Source of the DNA: Mumia sp. zg.B17
GTDB lineage: Bacteria; Actinomycetota; Actinomycetes; Propionibacteriales; Nocardioidaceae
Assembly (NCBI RefSeq): GCF_019550915.1
Contig: NZ_JAHWCI010000006.1
Coordinates: forward strand, 1-64,000
DNA: 64,000 nt
Direction of reading: 5' to 3'
Under the pieces are notes generated by a model. It saw only the letters and a list, made by a program, of their open reading frames with translations, was not told the origin of the DNA and searched no databases. This document shows positions 36,126 through 45,190 of the stretch, one piece after another (position 1 is the first letter of the stretch; every line of letters starts with the position of its first letter). The translations under genes and the position numbers were made by a program.

Positions 36126-36388
36126 CACAGATGCGCGTAGACGTCGTCCAGCGTCAGTCCCTTGGCGAGCATCATCACCTGCACGTGGTAGAGCAGCTGG
36201 CTGATCTCCTCGGCCGTCCGCTCACGGGTCTCGTGCTCAGCCGCCATCCACGACTCGGCGGCTTCTTCGACCAGCTTCTTGCCGATCGTGTGCACGCCGC
36301 CGTCGAGCTCGACGACGGTGCGCGAGCCCTCGGGGCGGTTCACCGCCTTGTCGCTCAGCTCGGCGAAGAGTGCGTCGAAGGTCTTCAT
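36125..36388 (-). CDS. hisE: phosphoribosyl-ATP pyrophosphatase
   Basis: Second step of histidine synthesis, 87 aa, a stand-alone HisE of the MazG-like all-alpha fold. The catalytic acid cluster lies in [14 protein letters not shown] (EExx-type) and [15 protein letters not shown]. It begins 6 nt after ribH, so it is in the same transcription unit as the riboflavin genes, a linkage seen in other actinobacteria. Confidence 0.96.
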   Translation of the reverse strand: MKTFDALFAELSDKAVNRPEGSRTVVELDGGVHTIGKKLVEEAAESWMAAEHETRERTAEEISQLLYHVQVMMLAKGLTLDDVYAHL

Positions 36389-36394
36389 CGAGGC

Positions 36395-36868
36395 CTAGCG
36401 TACCGAGGCGAGGACGCGCGCCGTCGCGACGGCTGCCTGCGCCGCCTCCCGACCCTTGTCCTCCCTGCTGTGGGGCAGGCCGGCACGGTCCAGCGCCTGC
36501 GCCTCGTCGTCACAGGTCAGCAAGCCGAACCCGACCGGGACCCCGGTCTCGAGGGCGACACGGGACAGGCCGTCCGTCGCGGCCTGGCAGACGTAGTCGA
36601 AGTGCGGCGTGCCACCTCGGATCACGACGCCGAGCGCGACGACCGCGTCGTACCCGCTGCGGGCGTAGGCCTGGACGACGGGTGGGAGCTCGAACGAGCC
36701 GGGAACCCGTACGAGGACAGGCTCGGCGCAGCCCATCGCCGAGAGCGCGTCCTTCGCGCCGGCGATCAGTCCGTCCATCACCACGGTGTGCCACGACGAC
36801 GCGACGATCGCGATCTTCAGGCCGTGTCCGTCGGCGCTGCTCAGGTCGGGCGACCCCTGTCCGCTCAT
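36395..36868 (-). CDS. ribH: 6,7-dimethyl-8-ribityllumazine synthase
   Basis: Lumazine synthase of 157 aa that joins ribityl-aminouracil with dihydroxybutanone phosphate and forms pentamers or capsids. Motifs: [39 protein letters not shown] with the catalytic His, and [14 protein letters not shown] 36868 overlaps ribBA by 4 nt. Confidence 0.97.
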   Translation of the reverse strand: MSGQGSPDLSSADGHGLKIAIVASSWHTVVMDGLIAGAKDALSAMGCAEPVLVRVPGSFELPPVVQAYARSGYDAVVALGVVIRGGTPHFDYVCQAATDGLSRVALETGVPVGFGLLTCDDEAQALDRAGLPHSREDKGREAAQAAVATARVLASVR

Positions 36869-38166
36869 CGTGCGTTCTCCTCCATGTCGGCAGCCTTCTC
36901 CTCGATCTCGACCAGGTCCGGAAGGTGGTGTCCCATCCGCTCGGCTTTGGTCTGCAGATACCGCAGGTTGTCCTCGGTCGGGTTGATCGCCAGCGGGACA
37001 CGCTCGGTGACGGCGACCCCGAAGCGCTCCAGCGCCGCGACCTTGTCCGGGTTGTTGGTGAGCAGCCGCACCGAGGACACGCCCAGGTCGCGCAGGATCT
37101 GCGCTCCGTCGGCGTAGTGCCGGGCGTCGATGGGCAGCCCGAGCGCCAGGTTGGCGTCGACGGTGTCCTGACCGTCGTCCTGGAGCGCGTACGCCCGCAG
37201 CTTGGCGAGCAGTCCGATCCCCCGTCCCTCGTGCCCCCGCAGATAGACGATGACGCCGGCACCGTGCTCGGTCACTGCGGCCATCGACGCCTGCAGCTGC
37301 GGGCCGCAGTCGCAGCGCTGGGACCCCAGCACGTCCCCGGTCAGGCACTCGGAGTGGACCCGGACCAGCACGTCGTTCCCGTCACCCAGGTCGCCGTGGA
37401 CCAGCGCGACCTGCTCGTTGCCGTCGACGACGTTGCGGTAGCCGTACGCGGTGAACGTGCCGAACTCGGTCGGCAGACGCGTCTCGACCTCCCGCTCCAT
37501 CTGCGACTCGTGCCGACGGCGGTAGGTGATGAGGTCCTCGATCGAGATCATCGCCAGGTCGTGCTCGTCGGCGAACTCCCGCAGGCGCGGCGCCCGCATC
37601 AGGCTGCCGTCGTCGTTGATGAGCTCGCCGATGACACCGGCAGGCGTCAGGCCCGCGAGGCGGGTGAGGTCGACCGCCGCCTCCGTGTGCCCGGCTCGCG
37701 CCAGGACGCCGCCGGGCTTGGCGCGCAGCGGAAGGATGTGGCCGGGCTGCACGAGCTCACGCGGCTCGGTCGCGGAGTCGGCGAGGACTCTGACGGTGCG
37801 TGCCCGGTCGGCGGCAGAGATGCCGGTGGTCACGCCGTCGCGGGCGTCGACGGAGATCGTGTACGCCGTCTTGAGCCGGTCGCGGTTGTGCGGCGTCATC
37901 AGCGCGATCCCGAGCCGGTCGAGGATCTCGCCGGTCACCGGCGCGCACACGTACCCGCTGGAGTAGCGGACCATGAGCCCCATCAGCGCCGGGGTCGCCT
38001 TGCTGGCCGCGAAGATCAGGTCGCCCTCGTTCTCGCGTCCCGGGTCGTCCACGACCACGACCGCCTTGCCGGCCGCGATGTCGGCGACCGCCCGCTCGAC
38101 CGTGTCCAGGCGTACGGCGTCCAGCGCCTCGTACGGGTCGGGATCCTGCTTCGCCGCAGTCCTCAT
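36865..38166 (-). CDS. ribBA: bifunctional DHBP synthase / GTP cyclohydrolase II
   Basis: Fusion enzyme of 433 aa feeding both branches of riboflavin synthesis. The N-terminal half makes dihydroxybutanone phosphate ([26 protein letters not shown]). The C-terminal half is GTP cyclohydrolase II with zinc ligands in [16 protein letters not shown] and the [12 protein letters not shown] loop. ATG 38166 overlaps pnuC as ATGA. Both active-site sets look intact. Confidence 0.97.
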   Translation of the reverse strand: MRTAAKQDPDPYEALDAVRLDTVERAVADIAAGKAVVVVDDPGRENEGDLIFAASKATPALMGLMVRYSSGYVCAPVTGEILDRLGIALMTPHNRDRLKTAYTISVDARDGVTTGISAADRARTVRVLADSATEPRELVQPGHILPLRAKPGGVLARAGHTEAAVDLTRLAGLTPAGVIGELINDDGSLMRAPRLREFADEHDLAMISIEDLITYRRRHESQMEREVETRLPTEFGTFTAYGYRNVVDGNEQVALVHGDLGDGNDVLVRVHSECLTGDVLGSQRCDCGPQLQASMAAVTEHGAGVIVYLRGHEGRGIGLLAKLRAYALQDDGQDTVDANLALGLPIDARHYADGAQILRDLGVSSVRLLTNNPDKVAALERFGVAVTERVPLAINPTEDNLRYLQTKAERMGHHLPDLVEIEEKAADMEENAR

Positions 38167-38858
38167 GCCACCGCCTCCGCTCGCGGGTCGTCGATCCTCG
38201 GTGCCTCGTCGCGTGCCGCCCGCCGCCACACCACGAAGCCCCAGACGACGAAGCCCGCGTAGACCGCGTAGAGCACCGCCGACGGGTAGTACTGGAAATA
38301 GATGAGCTCGGGGACGCCGACCAGGTCGACGGCGATCCACACGAGCCAGAAGTCCACCCACCCTCGGGCCATCGCGAAGGTGGCGAGGATGGAGCCGACG
38401 AAGATCCACGCGTCGGCGACGTAGTACCAGCCCGGAGCCGGCCAGCCGGCACCGATCTGGGTGAACAGCCACGCGCAGAAGACGACGGCGATCGCGCCGG
38501 CGAGCAGGTACGCCGTCCGCTCGCGCCGGGTCGCCCAGCGCGGGACCACGGCCGGCGCATCGGGCTCGGTCCGGCTGCTCCGCCAGCGGTACCAGCCGTA
38601 GACCGAGACGGCGACGAAGAACACCTGGCGCGCGGCCTGCCCGAAGAGCGGCGCACCGTAGCCGCCGAGCGCGGTCCCGAGGAACACGGTGAACAGCAGC
38701 ACGTTGCCGACGATCCCGACCGGCCACGCCCAGACCTTGCGGCGCATGCCCCCGATCGCGGACGCCAGCCCGAACCCGTTGCCCGCGATCTCGCGCCACG
38801 CGATCGGGTGCCCGCCGATCGTCAGGTGGGCGTCGTAGAGGTCGATGAGGACGCTCAT
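38163..38858 (-). CDS. pnuC: PnuC-family vitamin transporter (riboflavin-type context)
   Basis: Membrane protein of 231 aa with seven to eight helices and the PnuC motifs ([15 protein letters not shown] near residue 45, [15 protein letters not shown]-like [29 protein letters not shown]). Classical PnuC carries nicotinamide riboside. Placed between ribE and ribBA under an FMN riboswitch, this copy is more likely a riboflavin importer of the PnuX/RibM type. That is inferred from context. Confidence 0.88.
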   Translation of the reverse strand: MSVLIDLYDAHLTIGGHPIAWREIAGNGFGLASAIGGMRRKVWAWPVGIVGNVLLFTVFLGTALGGYGAPLFGQAARQVFFVAVSVYGWYRWRSSRTEPDAPAVVPRWATRRERTAYLLAGAIAVVFCAWLFTQIGAGWPAPGWYYVADAWIFVGSILATFAMARGWVDFWLVWIAVDLVGVPELIYFQYYPSAVLYAVYAGFVVWGFVVWRRAARDEAPRIDDPRAEAVA

Positions 38859-39472
38859 GAGCGCGGTTCCCCCTCGGTCGCGCGGCCAGAGGCGAGCAGA
38901 CGCTCGACGTACTTCGCGAGCACGTCGACCTCGAGGTTCACCGGGTCGCCCGGCTGCTTCGTGCCGAGCGTCGTCGCCGCCAGCGTGGTCGGGATCAGCG
39001 AGATCGTGAAGGTCTCGTCGTCGACGTCGACGACCGTGAGCGACGTGCCGTCGACGGTGACGGAGCCCTTAGGAACGAGGTAGCGACCGAGCTCGCGGGG
39101 ATAGGCGACCGCGACGACCTCCCAGTGCTCGCTCGCCGTCCGCGACGCGATGGTCCCGGTACCGTCGACGTGTCCCTGGACCACGTGACCGCCGAAGCGT
39201 CCGCCGGCTCGCATCGCACGCTCGAGGTTCACCGGGTCGCCGACCGCCAGCGCACCGAGCGAGGTCTTGTCGAGCGACTCCTTCATCACGTCCACGGTGA
39301 AGGTGTCGGCATCCTGGTCGGTCACGGTCAGGCAGCAGCCGTTGACGGCGATCGAGTCGCCGCGGCCGGCGTCGGAGACCACCAGCGGACCGCGGAGGGT
39401 GAGCCGGATCGCGTCGTCCTGCTCCTCGATGCCGGCGACGCTGCCGAGCTCCTCGACGATTCCTGTGAACAT
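38855..39472 (-). CDS. ribE: riboflavin synthase alpha chain
   Basis: Dismutates two lumazine molecules to riboflavin, 205 aa. Two lumazine-binding repeats: the first begins [10 protein letters not shown] with VNGCCLTV, the second begins [13 protein letters not shown] with [12 protein letters not shown] 39472 shares one base with the ribD stop (TGATG), and the stop overlaps pnuC by 4 nt. Confidence 0.97.
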   Translation of the reverse strand: MFTGIVEELGSVAGIEEQDDAIRLTLRGPLVVSDAGRGDSIAVNGCCLTVTDQDADTFTVDVMKESLDKTSLGALAVGDPVNLERAMRAGGRFGGHVVQGHVDGTGTIASRTASEHWEVVAVAYPRELGRYLVPKGSVTVDGTSLTVVDVDDETFTISLIPTTLAATTLGTKQPGDPVNLEVDVLAKYVERLLASGRATEGEPRS

Positions 39473-40521
39473 CAGGCGCCTTCTTTCCGGGTGGATCCGG
39501 CCCGCTGAGGGCGGGCGGTCAGCCTCAGGTCGGGGCCGATTCGGGTGATGTCGGTGACGTCGAGCCGTACGGTGTCCGCGATCGTGTCGATGCCGGTCCC
39601 CCGCAGGGCGTTCGGGCCGGCGCCGAGGAGGGCGGGTGCGAGGTAGGCCACCACCTCGTCGACGAGTCCAGCAGCGATGAACGCACCGGCGAGCACCGGG
39701 CCGCCCTCGAGCCACACGTGGCGGATCTCCCGCTCGGCGAGCGCAGCCATGGCGTCGTCGACGTCGCGGGTCGGCAGGTGCAGGAACGGTGCCTCGTCGT
39801 CGCGGACTCGCGCGTCGGCCGGGACGGAGCGCTCACCGATCACGACCCGCGCCGGCTGCTCGTCGTACGGCAGGGGCGCGTCCTCGTCGTCGCGGAGGGT
39901 GAGTCGCGGGTCGTCGGTGATCACGGTCCCCGTGCCGACGACGATCGCGTCGCACACGCTGCGCAGACGCTGCACGTCCAGACGCGCGGCCGACCCGGTG
40001 ATCCACCGGCTGGTGCCGTCGGCGGCAGCGCTGCGCCCGTCGAGGGTCGCGGCGAACTTCCAGGTCACGAACGGCCGGCCGGTGCGTACGGCGTGGGCCC
40101 ACGCTGTGTTCAGCGCCTCAGCCTCGTGGGCCAGCACTCCGCCCTCGACGTCGACGCCCGCCGTACGGAGCCGATCGGCACCGCCGGCACCGATCGGATT
40201 CGGGTCGTCCATCCCGTAGACCACCCTGACGACCCCTGCGGCGATCAGCGCCTCCGAGCACGGACCCGTGCGGCCGGTGTGATCGCACGGCTCCTGCGTG
40301 ACGACGACCGTCGCCCCGCGAGCCGCCTCACCGGCGTGCGTCAGCGCATCGACCTCGGCGTGCGGCGTCCCCGCACCTCGGTGGGCGCCCACGGCGATGA
40401 CGGCTCCGGACGGGTCCAGGATCACGCAGCCCACGCGCGGGTTGGGCAGCGCCGTGTGCACCGCGTCTCGGGCGGCGGCGAGCGCGCGCCGCATCGCCGT
40501 TTGCTCGTGATCGTCTGCCAC
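39472..40521 (-). CDS. ribD: bifunctional pyrimidine deaminase/reductase
   Basis: Two-step riboflavin enzyme of about 349 aa. The N-terminal cytidine-deaminase-like domain has the zinc site in GTPHAEVDAL and PCDHTGRTGPC; the C-terminal dihydrofolate-reductase-like domain includes FVTWKFAATLDGR and VWLEGGPVLAGAF. GTG 40521 was chosen over an in-frame start at 40668 because the upstream part lies in the riboswitch. First gene of the rib operon. Confidence 0.95.
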   Translation of the reverse strand: MADDHEQTAMRRALAAARDAVHTALPNPRVGCVILDPSGAVIAVGAHRGAGTPHAEVDALTHAGEAARGATVVVTQEPCDHTGRTGPCSEALIAAGVVRVVYGMDDPNPIGAGGADRLRTAGVDVEGGVLAHEAEALNTAWAHAVRTGRPFVTWKFAATLDGRSAAADGTSRWITGSAARLDVQRLRSVCDAIVVGTGTVITDDPRLTLRDDEDAPLPYDEQPARVVIGERSVPADARVRDDEAPFLHLPTRDVDDAMAALAEREIRHVWLEGGPVLAGAFIAAGLVDEVVAYLAPALLGAGPNALRGTGIDTIADTVRLDVTDITRIGPDLRLTARPQRAGSTRKEGA

Positions 40522-40572
40522 CGGTCCGCCCTCTCGTCTACTGACGCGGGCTCCGGGGTCGTCGAACGGACG

Positions 40573-40608
40573 CCTCTGCGTGCGGACCCACGGGTCCCAC
40601 GTCAGAGG
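40573..40608 (-). other. possible riboswitch expression-platform hairpin
   Basis: Between the aptamer and ribD a long hairpin can form with CCTCTG/CAGAGG at the base and GGACCC/GGGTCC near the tip. No uridine run follows, so it is not a standard terminator. It could act with the aptamer to expose or hide downstream sequence. Confidence 0.45.
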
Positions 40609-40619
40609 TGTCTGCGTGA

Positions 40620-40736
40620 TCCTCCCATCCGGACTTTCACCGTCGGTCCTGGAGTTCCACCAGGTCAACCAGTCGCCCGGAGGCTTCTGGGTCGCGGACT
40701 GTCACCGCCGGCTCGGAATTACACCGACCCCGGAGC
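40620..40736 (-). ncRNA. FMN riboswitch (RFN element)
   Basis: The minus strand carries the conserved RFN aptamer blocks in order: GGGGTCGGTGTAATTCCGAG, then CCGGCGGT and AGTCCGCGACCC, the variable arm around CTGGTGGAACTCCAG, and the closing block CGACGGTGAAAGTCCGGATG GGAGGA (split). It lies about 100 nt before ribD. When FMN is bound it should lower expression of ribD-ribE-pnuC-ribBA-ribH. Confidence 0.97.
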
Positions 40737-40754
40737 ACGCAATGCTCTGCAGCC

Positions 40755-40760
40755 AGTGTA
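40755..40760 (-). promoter_or_regulatory. -10 box of the rib operon
   Basis: TACACT on the minus strand inside TCGTACACTGG, placed to start transcription near 40748, just ahead of the aptamer. The -35 is weak. Confidence 0.5.
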
Positions 40761-40841
40761 CGAGAGGCCCCGCGACACCCGCACCATCCCGCCGGTCGGT
40801 GAGACGTACGCCACTCGCGCCCAGGGGTGAGCCGGGGCTCC

Positions 40842-41513
40842 TCAGGCGTGACGGTGGTTCGCGGCCGCGGCCTGCTCCCGCAGCTGGTCGACCATCGCCG
40901 CCGGGTCGTCCGCGCCGAAGACCGCGGAGCCGGCGACGAACGTGTCCGCACCGGCCTCGGCGCACCGCTCGATCGTCGTCGCGGAGACTCCGCCGTCGAC
41001 CTGGAGCCAGATGTCGCCGCCGTGCTTGTCCAGCAGCGCCCGGGTGCGCCGGATCTTCGGGAGCATGATGTCGAGGAACGCCTGCCCACCGAATCCCGGC
41101 TCGACGGTCATCAGCAGCACCATGTCGAGCTCGGGGAGAAGATCCTCGTACGGCTCGATGGGGGTAGCGGGCTTGAGCGCCATCGACGCCCGTGCGCCAC
41201 GCGCGCGCAGCTCGCGGGCGAGGCGTACGGGCGCGGCCGCCGCCTCGACGTGGAACGTCACGCTGCCCGCCCCGGCCTCGGCGTACCCAGGCGCCCAGCG
41301 GTCGGGGTCCTCGATCATCAGGTGCACGTCGATCGGGGTCTCGGTGACCTTGCCGATCGCCTCGACCACGGGCAGGCCGAGCGTGAGGTTGGGGACGAAG
41401 TGGTTGTCCATGACGTCCACGTGCAGCCAGTCGGCGTTCGCGATCCGCGTCACCTCGCTCTCGAGGTTGGCGAAGTCGGCGGAGAGGATGCTCGGCGAGA
41501 TGCGCAGGCCCAT
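40842..41513 (-). CDS. rpe: ribulose-phosphate 3-epimerase
   Basis: TIM-barrel epimerase of 223 aa interconverting ribulose 5-phosphate and xylulose 5-phosphate. Features: [14 protein letters not shown], catalytic Asp and metal ligands in [24 protein letters not shown], and the phosphate loop [17 protein letters not shown]. It sits downstream of rsmB across the phased-repeat region and just before the rib operon. Confidence 0.97.
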   Translation of the reverse strand: MGLRISPSILSADFANLESEVTRIANADWLHVDVMDNHFVPNLTLGLPVVEAIGKVTETPIDVHLMIEDPDRWAPGYAEAGAGSVTFHVEAAAAPVRLARELRARGARASMALKPATPIEPYEDLLPELDMVLLMTVEPGFGGQAFLDIMLPKIRRTRALLDKHGGDIWLQVDGGVSATTIERCAEAGADTFVAGSAVFGADDPAAMVDQLREQAAAANHRHA

Positions 41514-41571
41514 GGCGTCAGGCTAGCCGGACCCGCCGATGTGCCCGACACGTGAGTCCCCGTCCCCTGCC

Positions 41572-41716
41572 GCTCGCGGGTCACCGTCGCGCGCTCGCGG
41601 GTCACCGCCGCGCGCTCGCGGGTCACCGCCGCGTGCTCGCGGGTCACCATCCGCGCAGAGAGTGACCCGCGGACGCCAGGAAGTGACCCGCGGGCGCCAG
41701 AGGGTGACCCGCGAGC
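41572..41716. repeat. 21-bp-phased converging repeat array
   Basis: GCTCGCGGGTCACC starts at 41572, 41593, 41614 and 41635, exactly 21 bp apart. The reverse complement core GTGACCCGCG starts at 41662, 41683 and 41704, again exactly 21 bp apart; the last copy is a perfect inverse of the first type. The seven sites occupy most of the rpe-rsmB gap (216 bp). The two groups face each other and could form a large cruciform or RNA hairpin. Confidence 0.9.
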
Positions 41717-41729
41717 GGAGAGGAAGGGG

Positions 41730-43103
41730 TCAGCGGGTGCGGCGCAGGGCCGCGACGAACATCGCGTCGGTCCCGTGCAGGTGCGGCCAGAGCTGGACGT
41801 ACGGCTCCGAGCGCTCGAGGTGGGGCACACCGGCGAGCACGCTGGTCGCGTCGACGAGCTCGACGTCGTCACGTGCGGCGAGCACGGCCTCCACGACCTC
41901 GCGGGTCTCGCGCCGGTGCGGCGAGCAGGTCGCGTAGGTCACCACCCCGCCAGGTCGCGCAAGGTCCACCGCATGGTTCAGCAGGTCGCGCTGGAGCACC
42001 GTCAGGTCGTCGAGGTCCGACTGCTGCCGGCGCCACCGCGCCTCGGGGCGCCGCCGCAGCGCGCCGAGACCGGTGCAGGGCGCGTCCACGACCACACGGT
42101 CGTACGCGGTGCCGGTCTCCAGCGTGCGTCCGTCCTCGACCGACACATCGACGTGGTCGAGCAGCCGCACGGCCGATCGGACGAGCTCCGCACGGTGCGG
42201 CGTGACCTCGTTGGCGAGCACGTGCGCGTCACGTCCGCCGGCGATGGCGCCGAGCAGGGCCGCCTTGCCGCCGGGGCCGGCGCAGAGGTCGAGCCAGTGC
42301 TCGTCGGCCCCGTCGACGGCGAACGACGCGGCGGCGATCGCGACCAGCTGCGACCCCTCGTCCTGGACGCCGATCCGACCCTCGCGCACGGCCGGCACGG
42401 CGCCCGGGTCACCGCCGGCGAGCCGGAACGCGTACGGCGACCACTCCCCCGCCTCGCCCTCGAGGCCCTCGAGGTCCTCGGGCTCGGCGAGTCCCGGGCG
42501 AGCCACCAGCGTGACCCGCGGAGGTGCGTTGTCAGCCGCCAGCAGCGCCGCGAGCTCCTCCGGCGCGGCGTCGCCGAGCGCATCGCGGAACGCCTCGACC
42601 ACCCATCGCGGGTGTGCGTGGACGACCGCCAGGTGGCCGACCGGGTCGTCGTCGTACGGCGGGGCGACGCGCGACACCCACGTGTCCAGGTCAGCGGCGG
42701 CGACCTTGCGCAGCACCGCGTTGACGAACGAGGCGGGCCGGTGCCCGATCACGGCGCGGGTCAGGTCGACGCTGGTCGAGACCGCCGCGTGGCTCGGCAC
42801 CCGCATGGCGAGGAGCTGGTGGACCCCCAGCCGCAGGACGTCACGCACCGGGGCGTCGATCCCCTTGGGAGCGAGCCGGTCGAGCACCGCGTCATAGGTG
42901 CGGGACCGCCGGATCGTGCCGTGGGTCAGCTCGGTGGTGAAGGCCGCGTCCCGTCCCGTGATGGCGTTCTCGCGCAGGAGGCCGGGCAGCAGGAGGTTGA
43001 CGTAGGCGTCCTGCTCCTCGACCGCGCGCAGCACCTCCCACGCGACCCGACGGGTGGGGTCGACGCGCTGGCGCGTCTGCGGACGGTCGCGGCGCTCAGC
43101 CAA
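41730..43103 (-). CDS. rsmB: 16S rRNA (cytosine-967) C5-methyltransferase
   Basis: RNA methyltransferase of 457 aa. An N-terminal NusB-like RNA-binding domain ([17 protein letters not shown], residues about 20-150) precedes the SAM-dependent domain with [16 protein letters not shown], catalytic Cys motif [12 protein letters not shown] and the second Cys in [12 protein letters not shown]. The TTG start at 43103 overlaps the fmt stop by 8 nt. Confidence 0.96.
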   Translation of the reverse strand: MAERRDRPQTRQRVDPTRRVAWEVLRAVEEQDAYVNLLLPGLLRENAITGRDAAFTTELTHGTIRRSRTYDAVLDRLAPKGIDAPVRDVLRLGVHQLLAMRVPSHAAVSTSVDLTRAVIGHRPASFVNAVLRKVAAADLDTWVSRVAPPYDDDPVGHLAVVHAHPRWVVEAFRDALGDAAPEELAALLAADNAPPRVTLVARPGLAEPEDLEGLEGEAGEWSPYAFRLAGGDPGAVPAVREGRIGVQDEGSQLVAIAAASFAVDGADEHWLDLCAGPGGKAALLGAIAGGRDAHVLANEVTPHRAELVRSAVRLLDHVDVSVEDGRTLETGTAYDRVVVDAPCTGLGALRRRPEARWRRQQSDLDDLTVLQRDLLNHAVDLARPGGVVTYATCSPHRRETREVVEAVLAARDDVELVDATSVLAGVPHLERSEPYVQLWPHLHGTDAMFVAALRRTR

Positions 43104-44019
43104 GACGGGTCCCCGACTCGAGACGGGCGCCTCGCGCCCAGTCCGCGGCCGGCATCGCCTTCTTGCCGTGCGGCTGGACGTCGCCGAGCATCACGTCGGT
43201 GGTGCCGGTGCCGACCCGGACCTCCGACTTCGAGACACCGAGCGCGCCCGGCTTCAGCTCGGCGCTGTCGAGCACCGTGACCGGCCCGACCTTGAGGCGC
43301 TCGTCGCCGTAGGTCGTCCACGCGCCCGGGGCGGGAGTGCAGCCGCGGATCCGCCGGTCGACCCCGAGGGCGGGCGCGGACCAGTCAACCCTCGCGTCCT
43401 CGGTGGTGAGCTTCGGCGCGTACGACAGCCCGTCCTCCGGCTGGGGGCGCGCCTCGATGTCACCGAGGGCGAGATGGTCGAGCACGTCGACGAGCAGGCC
43501 TGACCCCACGTCGGCCAGCCGCGCCAGCAGCGTCCCCGCGGTGTCCTCGGGCCGGATGCGCTCGGTCAGCAGCCCGAAGACCGGACCGGCGTCGAGCTCG
43601 GGGACCAACGAGAACACCGACGCGCCCGTGACCTCGTCCCCGGCGATGAGTGCGTGCTGCACAGGTGCGGCTCCACGCCAGGCGGGCAGGACGGAGAAAT
43701 GGAGGTTGACCCAGCCCAGGCGCGGGATCGCGAGCACGTCGGCCGGGATCAGCCCGCCGTAGGCGACGACGGGTGCGCAGTCCGGAGCGATCTCGCCCAG
43801 GCGCGCCACGAAGTCGGGATCGCTCGGACGCGGCGGCCGCAGGACCTCGATCCCGAGGTCGAGTGCCCTCGCAGCCACCGGAGACGGGCGCAGCGTACGG
43901 CCGCGGCCGGCGCGCGCGTCGGGTCGGGTGACGACGGCGGCCACCTCGTGGTCGCTCTCGACGAGGGCATCCAGGGCAGGCAGCGCGACCTCGGGGGTCC
44001 CGGCGAAGACGAGTCTCAC
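43096..44019 (-). CDS. fmt: methionyl-tRNA formyltransferase
   Basis: Formylates initiator Met-tRNA, 307 aa. N-terminal hydrolase fold begins [16 protein letters not shown]; the catalytic Asn-His pair lies in [20 protein letters not shown]; the C-terminal domain carries [16 protein letters not shown] 44019 stands 6 nt after a TACGCT -10 box (44026-44031) with no Shine-Dalgarno site, suggesting a leaderless fmt-rsmB transcript. Confidence 0.97.
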   Translation of the reverse strand: MRLVFAGTPEVALPALDALVESDHEVAAVVTRPDARAGRGRTLRPSPVAARALDLGIEVLRPPRPSDPDFVARLGEIAPDCAPVVAYGGLIPADVLAIPRLGWVNLHFSVLPAWRGAAPVQHALIAGDEVTGASVFSLVPELDAGPVFGLLTERIRPEDTAGTLLARLADVGSGLLVDVLDHLALGDIEARPQPEDGLSYAPKLTTEDARVDWSAPALGVDRRIRGCTPAPGAWTTYGDERLKVGPVTVLDSAELKPGALGVSKSEVRVGTGTTDVMLGDVQPHGKKAMPAADWARGARLESGTRLG

Positions 44020-44025
44020 AGGACC

Positions 44026-44031
44026 AGCGTA
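44026..44031 (-). promoter_or_regulatory. candidate -10 box for leaderless fmt
   Basis: TACGCT on the minus strand ends 6 nt before the fmt GTG. No ribosome site is present between them. The -35 is not clear. Confidence 0.4.
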
Positions 44032-44091
44032 GGGGGCGCCTCCTGCCGAAATCCGGTCGCTCCGCGCCACCCGCGGTGATGGGGTGGGGGT

Positions 44092-45147
44092 ATGGAGCAT
44101 CAGCCGCACCCCGTCGTCCATCCCCCGAAGCCCCGACAAGGCGACCGTGTCGCGGTGCTCTCCCCCTCCTTCGCGGCCCCCGCGTACTTCCCCGCCGTCC
44201 ACGAGCAAGCGATGGTCCGGTTGCGCGAGGTGACCGGTCTGGAGCCGGTCGAGTACGCCACGACACGGGCCGACTCCTCCGCAGAGGCACGGGCGAGCGA
44301 CATCAACGCCGCATTCGCCGATCCCGACATCCGCGCGATCCTCGCCACGGTCGGCGGCGACGATCAGATCACGGTCGTCCGCCACCTCGACCCCGCCCTC
44401 GCCCGCGCCGACCCCAAGCCCTTCCTCGGCTACAGCGACAACACCAATCTCCTCAACTGGCTCTGGGTGAACGGCGTCGCCGGCTTCTACGGCGGATCGA
44501 CGCAGGTCCACCTCGGGCCGGGACCCGGTGTGGACGCGGTCCACGCGGCCTCGTTGCGCGCGGCGTTGCTGTCCGGCGGCGCCCTCGAGCTCAGCGAACC
44601 CGGGGAGTCCGAGGACACCGGGAGGCCGTGGGACGACCCGACCGCGCTGACCGCGTACGGCGAGCGCGAGGCCACGGAGCCGTGGACCTGGCACGGCCCG
44701 GCACGCTCGGTCACGGGCCGCACCTGGGGCGGGTGCCTGGAGGTCCTCGAGTGGATCCTCACCGCCGACAGATTCCCTTTCCCGCCGAGAGTGCTCGACG
44801 GGGGTGTGCTGCTCGTGGAGACCTCCGAGGAGCTGCCCTCGGCACAGACGGTGGGTCGCATCCTCCGGTCGATCGGTGAGCGCGGGCTCCTCTCGGCCGT
44901 CGACGCGGTCGTCATCGCGCGCCCACCGACGTCCGACCTGGAGCACCGACCCCCGACCGACGAGCGTCGACGCCTCCGCGACGCCCAGCGAGACGTGGTC
45001 ACAGCGACCGTCGCGACCTACAACCCGGAGGCGGTCGTCGTCGTCGGCATCCCCTTCGGACACACGCGTCCCCAGTGGATCGTGCCCTACGGCGGCACGA
45101 TGACCGTCGATGGCGAGCGGCAACGGGTGGTGGCCGACTACTCCTGA
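44092..45147 (+). CDS. S66 family serine peptidase (LD-carboxypeptidase/MccF-like)
   Basis: Cytosolic peptidase of 351 aa. [14 protein letters not shown] is the family start, the nucleophile Ser is in [14 protein letters not shown] (about residue 114), and [15 protein letters not shown] and [17 protein letters not shown] carry the Glu and His region of the triad. The family covers LD-carboxypeptidases that recycle murein peptides and MccF-type enzymes that inactivate microcin C. Length and sequence lean to the MccF-like branch. It stands alone, divergent from fmt. Confidence 0.9.
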   Translation: MEHQPHPVVHPPKPRQGDRVAVLSPSFAAPAYFPAVHEQAMVRLREVTGLEPVEYATTRADSSAEARASDINAAFADPDIRAILATVGGDDQITVVRHLDPALARADPKPFLGYSDNTNLLNWLWVNGVAGFYGGSTQVHLGPGPGVDAVHAASLRAALLSGGALELSEPGESEDTGRPWDDPTALTAYGEREATEPWTWHGPARSVTGRTWGGCLEVLEWILTADRFPFPPRVLDGGVLLVETSEELPSAQTVGRILRSIGERGLLSAVDAVVIARPPTSDLEHRPPTDERRRLRDAQRDVVTATVATYNPEAVVVVGIPFGHTRPQWIVPYGGTMTVDGERQRVVADYS

Positions 45148-45190
45148 CAGCGCCTGGTCACCGGGGTCCGCCTCGACGGGCCGCAGCCTG

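Noticed and set aside
40522-40668. Longer ribD start at 40668
   Set aside because: It would place the N-terminus inside the FMN aptamer; GTG 40521 gives the family start.
41572-41716. CRISPR array
   Set aside because: The period is only 21 bp, there are no unique spacers, the orientation reverses midway and no cas gene is present.
41450-41872. A coding gene made of VTRERAA-like heptads on the minus strand
   Set aside because: The frame overlaps both rpe and rsmB coding ends and is open only because of the 21-nt repeats.
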